A DNA stretch of 64,000 nucleotides from NCBI RefSeq assembly GCF_000003815.2, contig NC_049979.1:17840401-17904400 (forward strand), read 5' to 3'. This DNA is from Branchiostoma floridae. Taxonomy: Eukaryota; Chordata; Leptocardii; Amphioxiformes; Branchiostomatidae. Position numbers and translations under genes: made by a program. The notes below the pieces were generated by a model. That model was not told where the DNA came from. It searched no databases and was given only the letters and a program-made list of their open reading frames with translations. This document shows, piece by piece, positions 9,840 through 20,200 of the stretch (the stretch's first letter is position 1; the number at the start of each line of letters is the position of its first letter).

Positions 9840-12800
9840 CTACATAATGCTGCATCGAGAAGGACTTGGCACGTTCACCACAGCTGTAACAAAGAAACAT
9901 ACCATCAGTCGCTGCGGTGATCTATAGCAAAGAGTTGTGATATGCATTTGTGCTACCCCAGTGGACATGTTGTAGACATATATGGGTAACTATAAATTAT
10001 GATATAATCTATTTCCTTCTTTTCATGTATATACGATGTAACAGGGAAGCAACTATCATAAGTGTAATCATAATGCAAATGACATTTCATCAGGCCATCA
10101 TTCAGTTCACATCAAAGGATATAGTATGTGTACCGAGTGTTACACGCCTTACATTTCAGTACTTGTCCAGGAGAAGATATCAACAATTTAACCAGTACTT
10201 ACGTGGAGGTGTATCCTTGATAGCCTTCACCAAGTCCATCATCTGCTTGTTCATGTCTGCCTGCTGCTCCTGCATCCTCATCATCAGGTCCTGCATCTGG
10301 GAGGAGGACTTCTCGTTGAACTCCTAGAGGAGACATTTAGGTCCAAGTTCGTAAATGAAGTGTACAATATATCCCAGTGGTTGGTGACACTCCTTGGCCA
10401 GCCACACTCCTTGGTCAGCTTTGATACTATCTTATGCCGCGGGTAAATCTGCCTGGAGATTAGTAGAAAATCTATATGTGATGTTATTCATTCAGTGAAC
10501 ATATGAATTTCCAACGAGAAAGTCGAATGACGAAAACCTAAATATACTAACTAAAGATGATAAAGCAACAAGTAACCTTTGAACCCTACAAAACTGTCAT
10601 CCTTCCTGGTAGGAGAAGACTCAGAGGAAATCAGAAAAAACACAGTGGGATCCTTGAGCCAACCGTAAATTTAAACATCAGTACATAACATTATAACAAA
10701 CCAATAAGTGCTGCTTCAAAACCTGTGACCTCCTTAAATTGTTACTTAACTGTGGCATTACTGTTTCCATGTTGTATTAACCTACCCTTGCCATGGTTGC
10801 ATACTGCTCCATCTGTGCATTCTGCAGGTCTCGGTACTTCTGCTCCTCCTGCTGACGTCGCTCTGCTTCGTCTTGTCTCACCTGTGGGTACCATATTTTT
10901 AGTTAAATATTTGATAATAATTAATGCAAGGTAAAATGATAATAATGGTCATATCAGAGATGGCATGAAGATTTTTGAAAATTGGACTCATCTGCTCATC
11001 ATGACTATTGGTTGACAGTCATTCAAATGTAATACCAACTACTAGTAGTTGATCTGATATCCTTGTTACATGTACCTTCTCCATCTGCTCTCTGTGCTGC
11101 TGATCCATTTTCTGCAGAGTCTCCTGGTGAGCCTTCTGCATGTCCTGTTGCTGGTCAAACAGTTGCTTCACCTCCCGGGCCTTCTCCCTGGCCTGCAGCT
11201 CTGCCTCCTGTGCCTTCTGCTGCTCCTGCATCAGCTGCAGGAAGGAAAGAATTGCACAGGCTTAATTCTTATGTTCACTTCATCACATACATTTCATCTC
11301 TGATGGAGGGCAATATATATAGCATATTAGTAGTCAGCGATAAGAAAACTAAAAATATGCACCCATCCAACCTCAGACACAGAACTTAATCTTCAACAAC
11401 AAGGAAAATTTACAACTTCAGTACTGTACAGTAATATGATTGACCATTGTACATTTCCTAATGGAATGATGAGATTACTAGAAGTACCTTTTTCTGATAC
11501 CCCTTAATCTTTTCAAAGTTTGCCTTCAGTTTCTCAAAGTTTTTGGTCATCTCTTGCAGAACGACCCACTTCTCTGGACCACGAGCCTGCTCACTGTACT
11601 GCTGGCGTGCACTAGCCAGCTCTCCCATCAGCTGCTGAAAGTCATAGTGTGGAGGAGGTGTCTCTACACACTTCCTAAAAAGTAGGACATTACACCACAT
11701 GAAAAATACAAATCAGGGAACAGCATTAATGTCCATCTTGATACTTAAGCTCCAAAATAATCAATGTCATGCCAGGTATCTCTAGAAACAGTGAGGTTCA
11801 ATGGGAGTTTATCAGAGAAAGTCAGAATGAAAATGGATATCGATCTGACCCAGCTAACATGGATTACCTTATTGGGTCAAACAAGGACTCAAACAGCTTC
11901 TGGCAGAAGACCTTGGAGAGTTCTTTGTTTGCCTGGATGAAGTGATAAAGCTCTCCACCAGTCACAACAAACCCCTTCTGCTTCTTGATGGTACCGTCAG
12001 CTGCCACATAGTCAACTGAGCGCTCCTCTCTTTGAACTGCAGTAAACAGTTAACCAGATTAACATTAGAAAGAAAATGTACTACGATATTTAAAACAGTT
12101 TTAAGCCTTTGTTGCTTCTGGTCATGACAGAATATGGTAGCAGTAATCCATGATCATGACAACATAATGATCACCTGCAATTCTCCAAGCATATTTAGAA
12201 ATATCAGATATATTCTATTTATTTTACATCACCTGGGTATGCAGTTGTAGCCTTCATGCAGTCACGGTTGTGAGTTTGGTTTCTATTCCCTAAAGGCCTA
12301 GTGAAACCATCCAAAATGTTAATTGTGCCTACCCAAGCGTTTTTGCATTTCGTCCACCACAATCTTGTTCTCATTGCCCAGATTCCCTGAGCTGATCCCA
12401 AGATGGCCGACCTTCTCCAGAAGCATGTCTGTGACTACCTTGAACAGCTGGTGATGGAGGTCCATAAGGGAAGGCTGGCTGGAGGATTTCCTGAGCAAAG
12501 AACAGAATTTCCTTGGTTTCATCAACATGGAAAGACCTGAATTATTTGGTTATACATTGTACCAGATTAAAGTTTTACCGTAAAAAAAACCTTTCATCAC
12601 TAAAATATATTTGCATACCCATTGTTTTCTGCACTTTCCAAGGGAATCTGTCCATTCTTTGAGGCTGCAGCTACCTGTGCCTGCAGAGGAAAAAGTGTAT
12701 CTTATTACAAGTCATTTTAGTCACATTTGAAGCAGAACAGGAAGTGAATTAGACTGACAATAGCTTAGTCAACAAACTGTGGTATCTTAGCACCAAAAAA

Positions 12801-14901
12801 AATCATTTTTGAAATGCAGTTTAACTATATTTGTAATGTAATTATAAATATGTAATCATAAAATGTAATTATAAATAATGTACGGTGTATAAACCTTACC
12901 TGCATCTGCTGTTTATACTCCACAACCACCTCCTCAATGGCCCTGCTCCGCATGAGCTGTATGGTGTTCTTCCAGGTGTTGTCCAGTGCAGGGATGGCCT
13001 TGGGGTCATTGACCGCTTCCACATACTGCTTGGCCATGATGCTGAGGGCCACACCTGAGAGAAAATATTTCATGTATGCTTGGTGATTTTTAATCAGCAA
13101 GACTGCCAACACCTTTGATGGGAAACATAGTTATTTGGCTGCCACTTACATTGTATGATAAAGCAAACATTATTCATATTGCTTCTGAAACTGATATATT
13201 TATAACTTACATTGATTCCTCTCTCTTACTCACCACTGACAGTTGACCCCTTGTCATAGCCTCTCTTGGCACGTGATTTTAGAAGCAGCCGTTCAATGAG
13301 GTCCTCCACACCCTTGTTGAACTCTGGGTTCAGGTTGCCGGTGTGCTGAGCAATGTTGTTCATTACCTCCTTCTTCTCAGAGGGCCGCTCCAAGGTGGCA
13401 CACTCCACTGAAGAGAAGAATGTAAGGATGGCCCGTCCTACTTTGTCACTGGTTGACTCATCAAAATCATCCTCACCCTGACGTCCAAGCACCTAAGTGT
13501 AGAAGGTATTTTGTATCATTACAACTGTGTAATTCAAGCAAACCACTGAGAACAGCCAGCAAGTGCAGCCCTAACTGATGCAACCACCTGTTATACCAGT
13601 ATCCTTGATCAACATTTAGGGATCGGCAAAATTGCAATTTGGCTTTAAAACAGTGTTTTAAGGCCTAAATTGCACACTTTAATAGCCACAAAAACCTGAC
13701 ATTTTTATGTGCAAGAACACCTATGATTTTTTAAAAACCTATGCCAAAGCTGTAACATCTTACCAGTTATTTTGAAGTCATACCATCATCTTCCACCAAC
13801 CACTCCTTCCTGACAAGAATGAGACACTGCATATTTCATATCTTACCCTAGTCTTCAGGTACTCTGAAGGATCCATGTCTACACCATCCTGGTCAGTGAT
13901 CATCAGAGAAACATCTCGCAGCAGCCACAAAAAGTCTGGGAAGAACTCACGGAAAGCTGACATCTGTGTCTTTTCTCCTTTTTTAACTGTGATCCCCTTA
14001 GCCAGCTTAATGAAACACCTGGTGAGATTTAGAATGCGAAACATGTCAGTGATTCAATGTAGATATTTTGAATTAAATGATTAGTAACCCTGGCCACTGT
14101 GAAAATGTTAACAGCAAAAACGTTTTTGTTGTTAGAGACCAGCTTCTTTGCAATGGTACATATAATGACTAGTGAAGGTCGAAATGTTGTTAGCACAACG
14201 TGTAACATGTTTCAGTATAGTCAATGTACTTACTGCATCTTCTCCAGATCTCCCTTATATGGCACATTGAGGGAGTTGTAGATGAGTAGGGAGGACAGCA
14301 GGATAGTCATCACCAGGATACTGGCATCCTGTTTGGCACTCGCTCCAGCCGCATCTGGAGTTTTTAGGTTTGCTACTTTAGGTTTGATTCTTTGTACTCT
14401 ATGACACTACCCTTTGGGTATAATTCTTACTTTGAGCTGACAAAATTTGTTCAGCTGGCCTAAACAAGAAAAGAACTTCATCAAAAGAAGTAATCAGAAG
14501 AAAAATCATCACACACTTTATTTGATAAAGATTAATCCAATTCCTACATTACCAGGTATTGTTTTCCATACACTTATACCTTTTGTACGGAAACTTATCA
14601 AATGTTATGTACATGTACCTAGCCTAGAGTAGTCCCAAGCTTACATAGTCTACAGAGCAAGCCTAACACGTGCCCTCTAGGCTAGCTCACCTACCTATGC
14701 CTTCTGTGTCCAGCAGCACGATGGTGAAGTCCTTCCCCCTCAGCACACTGGTGCCCATCCAGATGCCAAACGTCTGGGGGTCCATACGATGGCCTAGCTC
14801 AAAGGCATCTGCAGTGCCCAGTAGCCTATCCCGGATAACACCAGTGTGAGATTTTAAGTATGCATAATCATAGTCGCTAGAAAATTATGTTTTCAGTAGC
14901 A

Positions 14902-14943
<42 letters not shown>

Positions 14944-16100
14944 TGTGTGTCTGTGTGTGTGTGTGTGTGTGTAGTCAACCAGCATAACTCCATCTCCATA
15001 ATGCCTATATGGATTGTCTTGATATTTGGTACGTGGATAGGTCTTGATCAGTACATGCAAAAAAGTGAACTGAAACTGAAAGTCTAATGTCACTGAATGC
15101 TTTTGAACATATCTATTACCAACATGTTGAAAATTGATTCTGTAAATTAAGGTACATTAGCATATTGCACATTCTTTGCATTTACCTATCCAAAAGGCAC
15201 CTTCACCTACAATATCCACCTTCTCCTACGCAGAGGGACCACAGTCGTGTCGAAACTCCTTGTGGTCGAGTTAGCTAGCCGTTGTGGACCGTGCGTAGGA
15301 GGATGCAATATCCATAACATGTACAGTTACTTAAGTGGCATTAATTAGTAATTGATTATGCAACCTAGATCCTCATCAGAATACAGGAGATAACAATATC
15401 TCAAGAGATACAGTGTTATATACCCAGTTTCAAACATAGGAATAGCCCGAGAAACCATGTGTATTTCTATGCCGCTTATCGGCGTTCACTGTGAAGGCCA
15501 GTCGTTTCGATCATCTGTCTCGCTTTATGCACCCCTTTTTGCTGAATGGTCTGCGCCATTAAGTACTGTTATCGAGATGTTATTACCATACCACGCCAAG
15601 GTTCACAGTTAATTATCAACAATTCACAGCCAGCCTCTTCTTTCAGTTGCCTGGGTTTCTGCATACTACGAGCAAATTTAAAGAAGACTCTGAAAATAGA
15701 TTACCGGCGACAGAAAGCAGTTGCGAGTGACCGAAAGCTTGAATGCGGAAGTGACACTGCTGAATACATAAGTAGCTTAAAGCTTGCAAGCTACATATTG
15801 GCAACATTCAATGTAATATTACCTGGACAGGATGTAACTTTTACCGCTCCGACATGGCCCACAGATTGCGAGTGCGCTCACGGGCTGCTCGATCCCCTCC
15901 AGTAGGTCCAAGGCCTCGGGAACAACCTGCAGGGTCTCCCGCCGCGCGCCCTGCACCTTCTCAACTGCACCGGTGGACACATTGTACTCCAGATCGTTGG
16001 GCAGAATCAGTGGGATAGCCGAGCCGTGGACGGCCTTCCCACCTGCCTTCGGCTTCAGTGCCTCGACTTTGAAACCGTGCTTGGAATGTAGCCCCGACAT
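9840..16100 (-). CDS. Guanylate-binding protein A with CaaX box (complete, 14 coding exons)
   Basis: This is a dynamin-superfamily large GTPase of the GBP type, a family that self-assembles on membranes in cell-autonomous immunity. Exons (5' to 3'): 15823-16100, 14695-14825, 14234-14354, 13847-14018, 13234-13492, 12900-13054, 12619-12680, 12333-12490, 11868-12036, 11488-11674, 11076-11234, 10786-10881, 10203-10323, 9840-9883. They total 2112 nt with consistent phases, giving 703 residues. P-loop GPCRSGKS is at 81-88 with the GBP arginine finger position kept; DTEG is at 132-135; the GBP-type RD guanine motif (FLWLLRD) ends at 212. The C-terminal third is a Gln/Glu-rich coiled coil. The last residues are CSIM, a CaaX prenylation box. 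The start ATG at 16100 was chosen over upstream in-frame non-ATG codons. It is head-to-head with GBP-B. Vertebrate GBPs are about 590 residues; the extra length is in the coiled coil. Confidence 0.92.
14903..14972. repeat. (GT)n microsatellite
   Basis: A run of GT dinucleotides with two TCT interruptions lies in intron 1 of GBP-A. The open frames it creates on both strands are artefacts of the repeat. Confidence 0.95.
15223..15301. mobile_element. Small hairpin MITE, about 80 bp
   Basis: CTCCTACGCA at 15223 is inverted as TGCGTAGGAG at 15292-15301, and the interior arms also pair partly (GGACCACAG against CGTTGTGGACC). It is non-coding and sits in intron 1 of GBP-A. Its GC content is clearly above the flanking DNA. 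Confidence 0.55.
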
Positions 16101-17200
16101 GTTAACTGCAACAACCTGGCCACACAACGGTCTGCTCTGCCACTGTCACCAGCCGAAGCCTATTCTCTTCCTCTGGGCGCTTTACCGAAACTCTGCGACA
16201 GTTCCCCTTTTATATCAGATCCGTAAACATATAAGCCGGGGATTTCCAATGATTGCACTATGCCCCATAGTGAAGGGCAGCAATGAGGTTTCCCAGTAAT
16301 CGCCCCTTGATTTATTTGAATAATTTGTTTGGCCCATGATAGTTTCACTATGTACACCCTCGTCTGAAGTTTGCGCACATCATTAGAATTCCTTTCCATA
16401 AGAGTCCCCCTATACAGAGCTGTAAAATTACATGCATCTTCCCCAGTTATAAATCTAAGACCGCATATCGACTCCTTTGTTCATACAATGAGTCATCCCG
16501 AAAAGTCCCTGTTGAAATTCCCCTTAAATGGTCGATCCGTTTGAAAAACGGGACGAAATACTCCTCAGTTGCCGAATAACACTTTTCAACATCATGAGGT
16601 CGCAAATCTAACGCCTACGAGTAAATCACACTCTAATCATAAAGTTTCTTTAAGATAGTTAGTTGGTCTCACATTTATGACCTTTGCAACCATAATGTTA
16701 TATGCTAGTATTCAAGATATTATAGTACGAGTTAAGTTTTGATGATTCATTACTGAGAAGTCCCCAAAGTTTCACATCCAAGTGTTGCATGAGCTATGAT
16801 GATAAAGCCGTTTTGCCAGATGGCCCCATGCCAGCCTGAATGTGAAAGTGAAAGTAGAAGCTGAAGCCACCCAGTGACTCCGAAAGTGACGTCAGTTTAT
16901 TGGCACTTTCAGTTTCGGAGGTCTGGTGTTTTCATCTTGTGTGGGTTGCAAAATCCCAATTGGAGTTTCCACTGGGTTGTAACGAAAGTTGTTCATTTCT
17001 TGACTTAGGGTAAAGGTTCTGAGCAGGGGAAATTCAGTGCAGGGAATTCCCCTGTTTGGCGCACTTTAGACTGTCGCACCATTGAGATCATTGAGAAGTC
17101 ACAAAAATCCCCCGCGCCAGGCTAGTTCCGCTTTTGCTCCAGCACAGCATTGATAAGAGCAGAACCGAACGCTTTCAGTCGTGCTTGGGGCTTCTGAAGC
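16101..17200. promoter_or_regulatory. Bidirectional GBP-A/GBP-B promoter with IRF, CRE and NF-kB motifs
   Basis: The start codons of the two divergent GBP genes are 1.1 kb apart. The interval contains GAAAGTGAAA (16844-16853) and TTTCAGTTTC (16907-16916, i.e. GAAACTGAAA on the minus strand). Both fit the GAAANNGAAA core of IRF/ISRE sites. TGACGTCA (16887-16894) is a perfect CRE. GGGAATTCCC (17042-17051) is a perfect palindromic NF-kB site, with related GGGGAAATTC at 17026-17035 and GGGGAATTTC (minus strand of 16514-16523). The strongest cluster is 150-360 bp upstream of the GBP-B ATG. The motifs are seen directly; their activity is inferred. Confidence 0.65.
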
Positions 17201-20200
17201 ATGGCGGCGCAGAGGAACCTCTCCGTCGAATCCCTCGGTCAGAGCCAGTCTATCCCACCGTCTGTACCTCTGGTCCTGCCCAATAACCTGGAGTATGACC
17301 TCGGCACGCACACCGTTCGGCGCAAGCCGGGGGTGGAGCGGTCGTCCCTGACGGTGGTGGCGGAGGCTATGTCGCTGCTGGCGAGTATTGACGACCCGGT
17401 AGCGGTGGTGGCAGTGACGGGACCCTGCCGCACGGGCAAGTCTTACATGCTGTCCCGCATGCTGGGGTCCTCCGACGCCTTCCAGCTGGGACACTCTATG
17501 GAGCCAGAGACTTTCGGGATATGGATGAGCACTAAGGTATGTTTCATCAAGGACGTTACATCCTTGGTTTCATAGCTCATTAGGAGGCTGATTCTGGGTG
17601 TCGTCACGCCGCCTAGTCTCATGATACAGACTAACGTTACTAGTAGCAGTAGTAACGTTATATACAGACAATTTTAGACTAGTAGTGATTGCAGTTGTTG
17701 CCTTTTATTTCACCGGGCATATGATCCTCAGGTGTTGACACGTGACGGGTTGACAGTGGTGTTGTTGGACACGGAGGGTATCGACGCCGTTGACGCCGAG
17801 GCCCGAAACGACGCCTCACTTCTGGTCCTGACCATCCTGACCTGCTCCCTGCTTGTGTTCAACACCACGTCTGTACCAAAACAGGGCCAGTTGGAAAAGC
17901 TACAGTGAGTCATTGTGACCTTTGGTGTGTTTGCTTTGTTACCAGGATCATATTTAATGTATGGCGGCATTGTGCGCAATGCACGTTTCTATATGGTTTC
18001 TGAAGAGAGCCTCTAGTCACAGGTGGAAGCCTGTACTACTACTCACAGCGCTACACCTGTCCCCGTGCGCCACAGCCAGGTGGTCAATTCACTCAATTTT
18101 ACAGGATAACCAATCAGAGGAGTTATGCAAATGGCACATATGCTAATGAGGTAGGGGTTTAAAAGGCGGAGATATCCCTCCATCATCACCTGTCTGGCCG
18201 GCGCGGGGGATGGGTGTGGCGTTGTGAATTTTTCCACTGTTCCAGACATCCACAATCTAAAGTAAATGAAGCGTTTAGTTGACATGCACAATATAATCCC
18301 AGGTAAAACCGTTTTTTTTCTTGTTGAATGGGTCCGCAAAAAACGGACCGCTAAAAAAAAAGTGACCGGACCTTGAACCAATTAGCAACGAACAGATTAT
18401 ATTGGCAGGCGTTCACAAGGTGCTAAGTAATGTCTAACATGCATTGGCATAATACCGGTCATAAGCCTTATACCGGTCGATTAAAAATAGTGGAACTTAA
18501 AGAGATCTACAATTGCAACAATAATCATTTCTGAGGTATGCACACTTCAGACATCTAGGTGTCCAATACATAATTTACAAAGCATCGATAACAATGCATT
18601 CGAAGACAACAAGGCCAAAAGTTTTCAGGTCATTTTCGGGGCAGGCGAGCTCGTCGTGGGACAGACACACTGTCACGTTCATCGCCAGATTTGTAAATAA
18701 TAATCACATGTGCTCACGGCACAAGACGAGCATGATTCAACAGCAATCTTGAATTTCTTTTGGTGACCTACAACTCGTGTAAAAGTGTGAGGAACCGTTG
18801 CATTATCGCCCGGATCTACGGCTGAATGGGTCAAATTGAACGTACGCCGCCATTTTCCCGCCATTTTTAATGCTACGGCCAGCAGTAAAGTTTTACGTCA
18901 TAGCGGTTGTGACGGACCAAAATTAAATGAAAATTCTTGTCAGTATACGCCCATTTTCTCATGACTTTTTGTATGCTCATGCAGATTTTTGTTTTGTGCA
19001 ACTACTAACAGGAAAGAAAGGAACAACAGAGGATGTATCAAGGTACATAGCGGCAGTTAATTGTGCCGTGTTTCGTTCGGCCGGTATAGTGCACCCCCTT
19101 CCAACCACGCGCCCGTTCTCCGTGCAATTCCGCGGTGTGTTCCAATTACGATATTATGTTTTTAGCAGGACCAGAGAGACAAAATAATTTACACAGAAGA
19201 AGTGGCAAAGGTAAGCTGTAACAGCAACATGTAACTGGAGAAAATGATGCGTTGATCATTTGCCAAATTAGCATTGCTTGAGAAATTGCAGTAAACCGAC
19301 CGGTATTATGCCAATGGATGTTAACAGTTACCAAGTTTCTACTGTCAAACTTAGCGTTAACTGTGTTTATATGGATTTCTAAACTCCAATGGGTGTCGGA
19401 TACCCCACCAAACAGATTCCTTTCTAGCGAAATGGACCATTTTTTTTAGAAACGCCCATTTAAACTTTCCGGACAGTTAATTAGGTTCACGGATCCGGAC
19501 CGGTAACTGATCCTCTGGACCCAAATCTGTACCTTAATTTTCTGTACCAGTACCCTCCCCTAATCTCAGGCGTTAGAATGTAGATGCTCACTTGCAGAGT
19601 TCTTCACGCACCTAGCTGTTTTATCTTTTTGTAGATGCTTTGCCGAGTTAGCAGAGGCGGTCCGTATTTGGAAAAGCGGCGAGATGGACCATGAGGAGTT
19701 CAGCCGTCATTTTCCCGATCTCCTCTGGTTACTGCGGGACTCCACTCTCATACCGACAGACGAGGACGGCAACCCCATAGATGCTCGGAGCTACTTGACT
19801 GTGAGTAAAAGTACAAATATTGCAATAAAACTGAATATAAGGCAATGTATTGTAAAGTTGAAACGAATGTATTGTAGGATAGAGGTGTAACTAATTTGCT
19901 ACTGCCTATTCACTCTATCCTGACAGAAGAGGATCCTGAAAGAGAGCGGTCGATTCAGACCGACACCCAGCGACATGGTCAGCCGGGCCATCACCAGTTT
20001 CTTCCCCAGCCTGGACTGCCGGACGCTCCCACCTCCGTCCAGCGACACGACCGTCATGCAGAACATCGAGACCAGCCATGACAAACTGGACCCTGAGTTC
20101 AACCAAGCCATGGAGGACCTGGTGAAGGACATATTGTCCTCTATCAAACCCAAGCAAGGCTTCGGACAAGGTACATGTACTTGAAAATCACCCGTGAGGA

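Noticed and set aside
14887-15093. Open frames on both strands over the GT repeat
   Set aside because: They are low-complexity (VCVCVC or THTHTH) products of a microsatellite.
16101-16127. Longer N-terminus for GBP-A (starting at 16127)
   Set aside because: The codon there is TTG; the first ATG in frame is 16100 and the added residues are not conserved with GBP-B.
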